From: Perkinsela sp. pyNocScin1
Lineage: Eukaryota > Euglenozoa > Kinetoplastea > Prokinetoplastida > Perkinselidae
DNA length: 64,000 nucleotides
Direction of reading: 5' to 3'
NCBI GenBank assembly: GCA_964019655.1
Contig: CAXHTR010000005.1
Span: forward strand, 930,001 to 994,000
The notes beneath the pieces were generated by a model. The model was not told the origin of the DNA, made no database searches, and saw nothing but the letters and a program-made list of their open reading frames with translations. The position numbers and the translations under genes are program-made. How positions within the stretch are numbered: the first letter of the stretch is position 1; each line of letters starts with the position of its first letter. Positions 1-8,497 of the stretch are shown here, piece after piece.

Positions 1-1
1 T

Positions 2-775
2 GGAATTCCCCACCGCGCAGTTCGGGACATCACTCGCTGCGAGTCCCTTCGCGTTCTCGAGATGAATGCAGTGATTAAAAATGCAGACAGATATCTTTTG
101 AAAAGGCTGAACAATATCCAAGCATTCATGGGCGCGGTGATTCCTGGTCGCAAAATAATCGATCAGTTCTAGTTCTACTTGGGGAATTTTTTCACGCTGA
201 GATATATGACTTTCTTAAAGCCATTCAGCGATCCAGATGAAGATGAGTACGAGAAAATGGCATGGATGATCCGTCATTCGTCAACGGTCAGGAACATTGA
301 GCTTGTGGTACCACCGGAAGAAACATTGTATGAAGCGATCATAAATCTCCCGAATTTGCGCTCATTTCGGCTCCACACGTTCGCAGTGGTCTATGATAGT
401 GACTTTGTCACACTTCTGTCACATCCGAACGTTCGGCAGAACCTTCGAGATCTCTACTTGGCCTACTCGGAGGTAGGCGCGAGAACGTTTGCGCTCATCG
501 CGAAGATGCGTAACCTGCATTGTATCAATTTATCGAGCACATCGGTAACTGGGGAGGAGCTGAATAAGATACTGAGGGCGAATAAAAAGCACATACGCTA
601 CGTGGGCGTGAGCAGCTGCCCTGGTCTTGGCCCAGAAATATTCCAAGGGATCTCTGAGTGCACTTACCTTGAACGAGTGACGCTGTGTGGCAACGAAAAA
701 TTAAAAGAAGTTGCAGAAGAGTATATTCGATCAAAAGAGCGTAACTCTGCTGCGATAACGTTTTCTTTTCAATGA
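2..775 (+). pseudogene. Ribonuclease-inhibitor-type LRR protein, left-truncated, with internal stop
   Basis: One reading frame enters from the window edge, meets a TAG at 170-172 and continues in the same frame to a TGA at 773-775. The part after the stop holds irregular LRRs of the L-x2-L-x-L-x2-[TN] kind (for example NLHCINLSSTSVTG and LERVTLCGNEKL), as in AMN1 or ribonuclease-inhibitor-like proteins. The repeats lack the L-P-x2-L step, so this is not a member of the family filling the rest of the window. Either the gene is dead, or a shorter product starts at ATG 206 (189 aa). The N-terminus lies outside the window, so any fused domain such as an F-box is unseen. Confidence 0.5.
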
Positions 776-1614
776 ATGTACAAGCAGAATTGTTACTGCA
801 CAAGCTGCAAAGAAGGAGCAGTAAAGCGCCTAGAATATGCTTAGATCGTGAAATGTTTGTAATTTGAGGCAATTTGGATTTTTATTCCTTTCATTCAAAA
901 AATGATCGGGTCTTTGTACAGAGAGCTCGAAGATAACCTGACAGAATCAGTATAATTCTGAAAAGTCACTTAAAAGAAGTGACTCACCAAAATTCACGCA
1001 GAAAATTTGCTGACCCCCATTCCCGGATAATCAGAAAAATTCCCTGTCATTTCAGCCACAATGCCTTTCAGTGCAGTCGAAAATTAGATCTTTGCATGTC
1101 TGAAAAATTTTCTTATTCTAAAGGTGATTCTGACGTCGTCGTTTAAAACTACAGGTATTCTATGCAAATGATCTAAGTCTTGCTCTGTAATATTGCGTTT
1201 GATGCGCTGAAGGAAAGTAAAAATGCATGGATCAGCTGGGATATGGAATCCGGGTATTGATGTGCAATGGAGCCCATTGATCCCACAAATCTCCCTCTAG
1301 TAGCACTCGACCTGCTCCGAGAGTTTCAAATTTCCGATCAATACATTTTTTTGTTGCGAAGGATGCTTTGGGTCCTTTGTGCGTGTAAGCGATCGGTATG
1401 GAAATCGTAATGAGAAATTCCGTAACTCTCCATTACGCGAATTCCAGGAAGCAGAGGGGACTGTCGAGAATGGCAAGAATTTTGACCCAGAGCCATCACT
1501 ATTCGTATACCACAACAAACTGAAAAATCATTAATGAACCAGAAAATACATTACAATTTGCGATGAAATATAAATTCGTATCCGTTTATTTCATGCATAG
1601 CCTTTCTCTCGTTC
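776..1614. other. Gene-free interval
   Basis: No open frame here begins with ATG and shows LRR or other recognisable sequence. A 73-codon minus-strand frame at 1297-1518 has no family signature. I see no repeats or transposon ends. Confidence 0.4.
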
Positions 1615-2541
1615 CTAGTAATACCGCTCAACAAAGCCCCTTCTAGTGCGCATGCACCCGTAGAACTCCCCTGCCTCGTCCTTCACTGACGTGATCCTGT
1701 TCCCACCGATCCACACATTCTTGTAGAAATACCGCTGGACGATCGCTGTATCCGAAAATGCATTATGCTCAGCGTGCAGCGCTATCAGCAGTGTCGATGC
1801 GTGCTGCAGTTTAAACTCCCCACAGAATTCGTTGTTGTTAATCCACAGACTCTTCATGCTGTGTGGGAGCTTCGTCAGTACGATTTCACCACTCAGCTTA
1901 TTATTCGAGATTCGTAACTCTTCTATAAATTTCGGAAGACTTTCCAAAGAAACACTGCCTGAAAAATTATTGTGCCCGGCATTGAATGTTTCAATTTTCG
2001 TGGGTAGGTTGTCGAGGCATAAATCACCCGAGAAATCATTTTCAGCGATGTTCAGGTACGTGAGCGCCACAGGAAGATTCGTCAAATCTGCAGACCCGCT
2101 GAAATTGTTGTTGTAAATGCTACAGACTTTCAGCTGGTCGGGGAGTGTGCGAAAGTTGAACGCATCGGAGTGCTTATTGTCATCGAGGCACAGCTCGATG
2201 AGGCCATGTGGGAGGTGTGCAGTGTCCACTGTACCCTCGAGAGCGTTATCGAAAACGTCAAGAATAGTGACAGATTCTGGAATGAACGCAAAGTTGAGCG
2301 TTCCGCCAAGGTCTGCGGCACAAAAGTCAATTTTTTCGATGCTGCCACTCTTGTTGAACGTGAGACCAGTGAAAAATCGGAGGTCATAGAAATCGCCGTC
2401 TTTCTCTTGGAAAGCTTGGAGGGACCTTTTGTCAAGCCCAGAAAGGAAAAGCTCCATAGCCTGCTGGTCAGAGAGATCTGCTCGGGAAAACCTTCCAATA
2501 GGATTGTCGGCTGCCGCGAATTGCATGAGCATTGTGATCAT
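1615..2541 (-). CDS. Class A LRR protein
   Basis: The 308-aa product has the class A start (M..AAADNPIGRF), a D-L-S-D-Q-Q-A-M-E-L block, about nine 23-residue LRRs with N-x-F-S-G cores, and a C-terminal V-K-D-E-A-G. The cap reads L-R-F-F-T-G-L-T-F in place of C-x-W-x-G-V-x-C, so no cap disulfide can form; this no-cysteine variant recurs at 4687, 41005, 53391, 57245 and 58321. The start at 2541 is chosen because the family keeps Met 10-15 residues before G-R. An in-frame ATG at 2586 would add 15 residues (MHKRIFFKLFIQNLE), making a more signal-like N-terminus. Soluble and possibly secreted; ligand unknown. Confidence 0.8.
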   Translation of the reverse strand: MITMLMQFAAADNPIGRFSRADLSDQQAMELFLSGLDKRSLQAFQEKDGDFYDLRFFTGLTFNKSGSIEKIDFCAADLGGTLNFAFIPESVTILDVFDNALEGTVDTAHLPHGLIELCLDDNKHSDAFNFRTLPDQLKVCSIYNNNFSGSADLTNLPVALTYLNIAENDFSGDLCLDNLPTKIETFNAGHNNFSGSVSLESLPKFIEELRISNNKLSGEIVLTKLPHSMKSLWINNNEFCGEFKLQHASTLLIALHAEHNAFSDTAIVQRYFYKNVWIGGNRITSVKDEAGEFYGCMRTRRGFVERYY

Positions 2542-2814
2542 TTCTAAATTCTGAATGAATAATTTAAAAAAGATTCGCTTATGCATGTCTCGTCGTGTTT
2601 ATCAATTCGTTTTACCTGAAATCATCGTTGTCATGAAAGATATCCAGTAATTCACGGGCTATGTGTGGGGATGTTTGGGATGTATTTCACAATACAATTC
2701 AAGTCGAGCAACTTCCGGATCAATCACCCAAACTTGGCTCTGGCCGTACCGTAGTGTCCCAGATACTTCAGCGTTGAAACGATAACGATCAGTGAACTCC
2801 AGCGCACATCGAGC

Positions 2815-3112
2815 TTAAGTTCGATCAATTTTCGATTTGCAGCTCTTCGGAAGCGTAATGAGCTCCATCGCTTCGGGCATATTCTCCCAGTCAATGTAAA
2901 CGTGGAGTGTACATTTTAAAAACAGCTTTGATGGAAGATGCGAGACATTGAGCATACCGCCCTTCAGATTGAAGACACGAGATAGCCACCCAAGGTCGCG
3001 AATATGTACTTCTTCGATCCCTTGCAAAATCAATCCCGTTGTTTCGACTTCGAGTGCTATTGCCTGATGTTTGATCTCAGGCCTTCTTATTTGGGGTGAG
3101 ATTCTAACCTTA
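2815..3112 (-). pseudogene. Class B LRR gene remnant (3' part)
   Basis: A frame open from about 3112 to a stop at 2815 has no ATG in its first part. It ends LPSKLFLKC, LHVYIDWENMPEAMEL and KSKIDRT, matching the last repeats and closing basic motif of class B (compare the gene at 7110, VWIDNTGLPPSLEHL and KVDSRV). The cysteine cap and leader are missing, so it appears to be the decayed tail of a once complete gene. It lies between two class A genes on the same strand, as class B genes often do here. Confidence 0.45.
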
Positions 3113-3574
3113 GTTTAGAAATCGAGGAAAAAATATCGGAAAATGAATAAGGGGTGTGACGGGAGAATCATAAGGCTCAGGCTGGGGAGAAACAGTCCCC
3201 AGCGAAAGACAGTCACCTCTACTTTTGGATCGGCGTGTCCATTTGCATGCTCGTGCCACTGAATTTCTTGCGATTGAAACAACGTGAAATACAATTGTAT
3301 TTCATTGCCATCCGAAAGACATCGGAAGCTAGTTCATGAACAGTGACGCAAACGTTTTCGCTTGAACATGAACTGCTGAAGATGCTGAATGACTTGGCTT
3401 TGGGCTCCATTCCGCGTTGCTTTCACTTTTATGTATCTTGCGCAAGGACAGAACCATTCAAAAAGAAAATGCAATTCAATCGTTGAAAATGTCGGGGCCA
3501 CGGACGACAGAATTAATCTATCAAATCATATTATTCTACTTTCTGCATGCATCGTTCCCACTTTTACATTCATC
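3113..3574. other. Gene-free interval
   Basis: No family motif was recognised. A 63-codon minus-strand frame at 3219-3410 has no similarity that I can name. The missing 5' half of the class B remnant at 2815-3112 would be expected here but is not visible. Confidence 0.35.
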
Positions 3575-4555
3575 CTATAACGGCGTGAACATTTCTTTTG
3601 TGCCTTCGTGCACGTTGCCGTCCTCGTCGACAACCCCATCAATATGGTTCCCACAGAGGAGAACCGCACGGAACGCTTTGTCTACCACCGCTGTGCCCGT
3701 TAGAATATTATTCGACACGTCGAGCGCTATAAGCCTCGGCGGCATCATAATCATCGCGAAAGTACCCGAAAGCGAGTTATTCTGGAGCTCAAGGGTCATC
3801 AGCGCTGGCGGCAGACTTTCCAGAGAGCAAAGCGTCCCCTGAAGCATGTTGTTCGATAGGCTCAGGGATTTTAGCCCATCTGGGAGTGCATTGAGCGTAA
3901 AACTCCCTGAAAATTGGTTTCCATTGAGCATCAGCTCCTCGAGGCACGATGGAAGATTTTCGAGATGTATTTCCCCAGTGAGCAGATTCACGGAGAGATC
4001 GAGCGCCGTCATAAGCTCCGGTAGGTGCTGGAGATCAACTGAACCCGAAAACAAGCACTTCCCCACGTCGAGGACCTCAAGCCCATCGGGCAGGGCCGTG
4101 AGGTCACAGCTCCCCTCAAAACGGTTGAAACGAATGCTCAGATTCACGAGGCTATGCGGTAGCGTTCGAAAGTCAAAAGTTCCATGCAGTTTATTTCTCG
4201 AGAGATTGAGCTCCTCGAGGGTCTCTGGGAGCAATTTGGTCTCCACTCTCCCCGTAAAATTGAAATCTGTGACACAGAAGATTTTCACCTGTCGGGGCAT
4301 ATATTCCAAATTGATTTCCCCTTCCAGATCCACTCGCCACATGTTCGGCGAGAAGACGATGAGTTTGCCATCAGTGTCGCATTCGGTGCCCATCCAGTTG
4401 CAAAGATCGAGAAACTCGCCGTCAAAGCCCTTGAATTGTGCTACTGAATGGTCCAGGAGGTCCGAGACAAGAAGTTCCATCAGTGTCTGGTCGGAGAGCG
4501 AGTCGATGTCGATTCGGCCGAGGGAGTGGTCGACACAGAGCAGGGTGAAAAACAT
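3575..4555 (-). CDS. Class A LRR protein
   Basis: The product is 326 aa. Residues 1-14 are MFFTLLCVDHSLGR, followed by SLSDQTLMELL, then C52-N-W-M-G-T-E-C59, a cap of the plant LRR N-terminal type. Nine to ten regular LRRs follow (LEELNLSRNKLHG, TALDLSVNLLTG, EELMLNGNQFSG), then V-V-D-E-D-G-N-V-H. It is one of the clearest examples of the class. The open frame reaches 4669, but the first codon there is GTG; the ATG at 4555 fits the family and is preceded by gtcaa. No C-terminal hydrophobic anchor is seen. Confidence 0.85.
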   Translation of the reverse strand: MFFTLLCVDHSLGRIDIDSLSDQTLMELLVSDLLDHSVAQFKGFDGEFLDLCNWMGTECDTDGKLIVFSPNMWRVDLEGEINLEYMPRQVKIFCVTDFNFTGRVETKLLPETLEELNLSRNKLHGTFDFRTLPHSLVNLSIRFNRFEGSCDLTALPDGLEVLDVGKCLFSGSVDLQHLPELMTALDLSVNLLTGEIHLENLPSCLEELMLNGNQFSGSFTLNALPDGLKSLSLSNNMLQGTLCSLESLPPALMTLELQNNSLSGTFAMIMMPPRLIALDVSNNILTGTAVVDKAFRAVLLCGNHIDGVVDEDGNVHEGTKEMFTPL

Positions 4556-4686
4556 TTGACTTTGCGTGAAAATAGCTGAAATGGAAATGAAATGGAATGC
4601 TCCTTGGAATAAAAAGGCCGATTGGTATAAAAGCTGCCAAAAAGCATTCACTCCGATCGAATAAGGCACTTTCTTCTATGTTCTAC

Positions 4687-5532
4687 TCATTCGCTGATTC
4701 TGTCACGGATATCCCTCTCATGAAGGTCGACGATGTTCGCAAACTTTCCCATGTCCACACATATGGAAACATTCTCGTGACCGTCAATGTCAATCGCGAG
4801 TGTGTTTTGTGAAAATAAACATTCCGCAAGATCAAGCATGACGAGTGCCTTCGGGAGCTTTGACAGATCAAGGCTGCCAGAAAATTTGCTCCAACTTGCA
4901 TCAAAGCTCTCCATGCCATCCGGTAGGGCATGGATATTGAGCGGGCCATAAAAATTATTATTGCCGACGTACAGTTTCGTCAATGTACGTGGGCAATCTC
5001 CCCAGTCCAGTGTCCCTGAGAAATTATTCCCTGAAACAGCGAGCTTCTCTAGGGCAGATGGGACATCGCGAAACCACAAAGACCCTTCAAATCGGTTCCG
5101 CTCGATGTCGAAGAGCAGCAGAGATGGCGGCAGCCCTTTCCAATCGACAGTCCCCACGAGCATATTATAGGAAACGGTAAACATTTCGAGCGTTCGAGGG
5201 AGCTCCACTGCTTCAAGCGATCCGCTCAGGGTTATCATTATGAGCGTCAAGCTCACTGTCTCAGTTGGTAGCCACCGAAAATCGACGCTGCCCTCGGGGT
5301 TGGCAAAGCTGTCCATTGGCGCAAAATGAATTTTTTGCACGTTGCCAGAGGCGCTGAAAACGAGCCCTTCCCATTCGTAGAGGTCGAGAAACTCGCCTTG
5401 CGCATCTTTCAAGTTTTCTTTGAGATGCATGTCTGCAACGAGAAGCTCCATACGAGTTTGTTCGCTTACCTCGTGCATGCTCATTCTTCCCAGAGGGGTG
5501 CAATCTGCTGCGGAGATGATGAGGTGCTGCAT
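4687..5532 (-). CDS. Class A LRR protein, no-cysteine cap
   Basis: The 281-aa product starts MQHLIISAADCTPLGR and has VSEQTRMELLVADM. A cap of L-Y-E-W-E-G-L-V-F keeps the W and G but has lost both cysteines. About seven LRRs follow (LEKLAVSGNNFSG, LTKLYVGNNNFYG). The usual closing V-V-D-E-x-G has decayed to I-V-D-L-H-E. The frame extends upstream to 5586 only through a TTG, so ATG 5532 is used. The 3' end lies about 130 bp from the start of the next gene downstream on the same strand. Confidence 0.8.
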   Translation of the reverse strand: MQHLIISAADCTPLGRMSMHEVSEQTRMELLVADMHLKENLKDAQGEFLDLYEWEGLVFSASGNVQKIHFAPMDSFANPEGSVDFRWLPTETVSLTLIMITLSGSLEAVELPRTLEMFTVSYNMLVGTVDWKGLPPSLLLFDIERNRFEGSLWFRDVPSALEKLAVSGNNFSGTLDWGDCPRTLTKLYVGNNNFYGPLNIHALPDGMESFDASWSKFSGSLDLSKLPKALVMLDLAECLFSQNTLAIDIDGHENVSICVDMGKFANIVDLHERDIRDRISE

Positions 5533-5740
5533 AAAATTGGTGAAGTATTTAAGCACAGAAAAGAAAAGTAAAAGATAGAGAAACAATCTTCAGAAACTTG
5601 AGAAATGATTACAAAATAGGTTTCTGAGCTGCTTTTGTCATTTCAAGTAGTGCATCGCACGAGGAAGAATATCTACATTCCTGGAAACACTCGTTACTCG
5701 TGTATGCAACTTTCTTTCTTCCTTCTCAACTTTCATTAAG

Positions 5741-6574
5741 CTATTCCTGGAAATCGCATTCCCTTCGAATATCCTCAACCACCGATACACACCACGCGAA
5801 CGTGTCCGAGCGAGTCCCGTCGAACACACTCGCATACTGAATCTGGATCTTGGCCATCTCTGCGTCATGCTGGGTGATTTTATCCGCATTGCGCTGGAAG
5901 TGCCGCCCAATTATCAGAAGCTCCATCGAGCCGGGCATCTGCCGCCAGTCGATGTCCATGTGGCGAATGTGACAGTCTAAAATCTGCAGGGTATGCATAT
6001 TGCGTGGGAGATTCGCGATGTTGAGGATATTCTTGTACGGCCCTTTCTGGGGAAGTATAAAGAACCACTCGTCGACGTACATCTCTTCGAGGTCGCGGGG
6101 GAACCGGCCGAAGTCGAATGCAAACTGTCGTTCATTTTTCACTTTCTCTCCCCATCCGTGGGAGAGGTAGAGATACCTCAGCGCGCGTGGGAGTCGATCT
6201 GCCAGAAGAGCCTGACTGAAGTTCCCTTTGTACACGTGGAGCACTTCGACTGTCGGCGGCAGCCAGTGCGGGTCCATTTCTATCCGTCTACCTTTCACAG
6301 AGGTAATGGTGACATGGGTGACTCTGCCATCAGTGCATTCGATACCTGTCCACGCGCAGACGTCACTCGATCGTAGTGGGTCATTTCTGTGGAGGTAATA
6401 TGGAGCAAACTCTCGATTGTCCTTATGATTCTGGTTGAAAAACGCTTCTTGCATGCATCGAAGCTGCATTTCTGTGAAAGGACTCGAAGAATTTGGGGCA
6501 TGGGGGTCTACACTGTGATAGACACCAATAAAGTAGAATGCGGTAGTGTGGAAAAGAAAGTGCATCATGCTCAT
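5741..6574 (-). CDS. Class B LRR protein
   Basis: The product is 277 aa. The leader MSMMHFLFHTTAFYFIGVYH is hydrophobic and signal-like. The cap C-A-W-T-G-I-E-C lies near residues 73-80, followed by WLPPTVEVLHV, LPRALRYLYL and further weak repeats (LEEMYVDEWFF, MHTLQILDC). The C-terminus carries D-G-T-R-S-D, a loose form of the class B ending, plus an extra tail of about 20 residues with two acidic clusters. ATG 6574 follows a long pyrimidine-rich leader on this strand (the GTA/GAA-rich stretch at 6583-6645 on the plus strand). Confidence 0.75.
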   Translation of the reverse strand: MSMMHFLFHTTAFYFIGVYHSVDPHAPNSSSPFTEMQLRCMQEAFFNQNHKDNREFAPYYLHRNDPLRSSDVCAWTGIECTDGRVTHVTITSVKGRRIEMDPHWLPPTVEVLHVYKGNFSQALLADRLPRALRYLYLSHGWGEKVKNERQFAFDFGRFPRDLEEMYVDEWFFILPQKGPYKNILNIANLPRNMHTLQILDCHIRHMDIDWRQMPGSMELLIIGRHFQRNADKITQHDAEMAKIQIQYASVFDGTRSDTFAWCVSVVEDIRRECDFQE

Positions 6575-6582
6575 ATATACAG

Positions 6583-6645
6583 AAGTAGAAAGTAGAGTAT
6601 GTAGTAGAGTAGAGTAGTAGTAGTATGTAGAAGTGAAAGTTTAAG
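6583..6645. repeat. GTA/GAA-rich simple repeat
   Basis: Imperfect runs of gtag and gtagta lie directly upstream of the class B start at 6574. Read on the minus strand they form a pyrimidine-rich 5' leader (ctactactactct), which may matter for transcript processing or initiation. Confidence 0.6.
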
Positions 6646-6685
6646 AAAGAGAAGTGCCATGGTACCTCATATCATTCGTCTAGAT

Positions 6686-6829
6686 CAGGGTTTCAATAAA
6701 GGGGGAAATTTCCCCCTTTGGGGGAAAAGCACCTTTCAAAAGTTCTTCCATGACCGTCCAATAAGCCTTGAGAGATATAGGGCAGGGGGAAAAGGGAGTA
6801 TTTGATTTTCAAAAATCACTGAAACCCTG
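6686..6829. mobile_element. hAT-like miniature element, 144 bp
   Basis: The terminal inverted repeats are CAGGGTTTCA and TGAAACCCTG. A perfect 8-bp target duplication GTCTAGAT lies at 6678-6685 and 6830-6837. Right after the left end is a hairpin, GGGGGAAA/TTTCCCCC, then a further GGGGGAAAA, and the motif recurs near the right end. The 8-bp duplication and CA-x2-G-x-TTC ends are typical of hAT elements. It has no coding capacity and must be moved by a transposase elsewhere. The same plan recurs at 47865, 48414 and 60555. Confidence 0.9.
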
Positions 6830-7109
6830 GTCTAGATCTTCGGAACGCTCTGAATGGAGATGGACTCATGTATGAGCTTTTAATTCTCATACGCTTTCAC
6901 TCACAAAGATCATAAAGTTTCCATGAGTCCAGACGATCATATCTCATAAGCATGTATTTAAGCTGAAAGTCAGCAGAATAATCGCTCTCTGAATGCTAAC
7001 TATTCTGTGAAGCATCATTTCGAAGTGAATGAAGCCCCGTCACTCGCTAAATCCAAGTCAGCATGAAATGGTTTTTCCTAGCCTCGAATGAGCAAGTCTT
7101 CTTTGAGCA

Positions 7110-7886
7110 TCATAAAGCTTCCTGTGATTGCACTTTGTGCCCTTTCTCAATAGCACTGCATATATTCATATATTTCCGGCTGGTATCCGAAAAAGAATAC
7201 ACTGGCTTTTTCGCGCCATTCCGCACCCTTGAGTCGACTTTACCCTTCTTGATGCTCTTAATTTTTGGATGTGCCGCGTGAATCACGAGGTGTTCAAGCG
7301 ATGGTGGGAGACCAGTATTGTCAATCCAGACTTCCTTGATTGAGAAGCAGGCCAAAAAGCACATTTTCATAGTCTTGGGAAGTGCTGAAATGTACACAGC
7401 TCCGCAAAAAGCATCAATGCATCCGATGCGAAGCTCTTCAATCTGTGCCGGAAGTTTCCATGCGTCGAATACCCGTCCTGGAGTTTGAATAGCGAGCTGA
7501 CCGCTCCGAATGCGCAAGTACCTGAGGTCCCGCGGGAGTGTCTCAACTCGTATTGGTTCAAGAAAAACTATGGAGGCGAAGTAAGCAAACTGTACAGTGT
7601 TCGGTAGCCAATCCAAGAACATCTGCCATTCATCTCTTCCTTTGCGGTTAGCGAATACAAATCCTGTAACAGTGCCCCCTTCACATTCCACGCCGTTCCA
7701 GAGGCAGCAGTTAGTTTGAGCTGGAAGTTCATCGAGCAAAAACTCATCAATGCCATTTTCCATGTTGTGCGCGGTGTGCACCATGCGAAGCATGCTTGTA
7801 TATTGCAAGTTCGGGCTATGATGGTGAGTTTGTATATCTACCATGTGCACGAGGATCGTAAATGTGAGTAGATGCGAAGACTGCAT
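7110..7886 (-). CDS. Class B LRR protein
   Basis: The 258-aa product has the leader MQSSHLLTFTILVHMVDI, the cap C-L-W-N-G-V-E-C, then LDWLPNTVQFAYF, LPRDLRYLRI, IEELRIG and LPKTMKMCFL repeats, VWIDNTGLPPSLEHL and KVDSRV near the end. It is a good reference for the class B layout. A tail of about 35 residues follows D-S-R-V. The ATG at 7886 is the first in frame. It is the first gene of the minus-strand run, about 180 bp from the transposon left end. Confidence 0.8.
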   Translation of the reverse strand: MQSSHLLTFTILVHMVDIQTHHHSPNLQYTSMLRMVHTAHNMENGIDEFLLDELPAQTNCCLWNGVECEGGTVTGFVFANRKGRDEWQMFLDWLPNTVQFAYFASIVFLEPIRVETLPRDLRYLRIRSGQLAIQTPGRVFDAWKLPAQIEELRIGCIDAFCGAVYISALPKTMKMCFLACFSIKEVWIDNTGLPPSLEHLVIHAAHPKIKSIKKGKVDSRVRNGAKKPVYSFSDTSRKYMNICSAIEKGHKVQSQEAL

Positions 7887-8066
7887 AATTGATTAGTAGA
7901 AAGCGTGAAATAGGCTGCGATACTAGCAGAAAAAGTTAATTTTACTCCTGGATCATAAATAACTGTGCGTTTGGAGACCCAGAAAAGTTTCTGCACGTTA
8001 CTTAGTTTGCCGAAATTCTGCTAAGAATCTGGACGAACGCGAGCTCATTATATCACAAACTGACCA

Positions 8067-8087
8067 GGGTCAAAACTTAGTGGAAAA
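8067..8087 (+). repeat. Candidate left terminal inverted repeat
   Basis: GGGTCAAAACTTAGTGGAAAA resembles the reverse complement of 11231-11252. Its CTTAGTGG also forms an inverted repeat with CCACTAAG at the start of the left array. Confidence 0.4.
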
Positions 8088-8104
8088 TTCGCAAGTGCCC
8101 CTCC

Positions 8105-8304
8105 ACTAAGAAAAGAGCTTTTCCGTTAAGTAAAGAACTTTTCTTTTAAGTAAAGAACTTTGACATTTAGAAAAGAACTTTGACATTAAGAAAAGAACTT
8201 TGACATTAAGAAAAGAACTTCGCTGATAAGAAAAGAACTTTTCTGTTGAGAAAAGAACTTTCATATTAAGAAAAGACCTTTCATGTTAAGAAAAGACCTT
8301 TTCC
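8105..8304 (+). repeat. Left 20-bp tandem array (10 units)
   Basis: Ten units of about TTAAGAAAAGAACTTTGACA stand in exact 20-bp register. The AAAG-AA-CTT core is nearly invariant, while the 5-6 bases between cores vary. Phasing at two helical turns suggests a cooperative protein-binding array, probably for the transposase; that is inference. Confidence 0.85.
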
Positions 8305-8497
8305 TACCTCATGCAATTTACTTCACAGAACTTCCCTGTCATGATGAAAGCTAAAAACCAAAAATAATTGATGCGTAGACTGATCAATAAAGGTGCCTTC
8401 TACGTCTTCTTATTGATTCCATATGATCGCAGCTAAGGCTCTGGCTCTATCATCTCATCTCTTGTCGCTAAGGCTAAGGCTGTATGGGCTGAGAGAT

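Noticed and set aside
1297-1518. 73-codon minus-strand frame
   Set aside because: No LRR or other recognisable sequence; it is short and isolated.
8101-8304. 20-bp array considered as a CRISPR array
   Set aside because: There are no distinct repeat and unique spacer units of CRISPR length; the whole 20-bp unit repeats, and the setting is a eukaryotic transposon.
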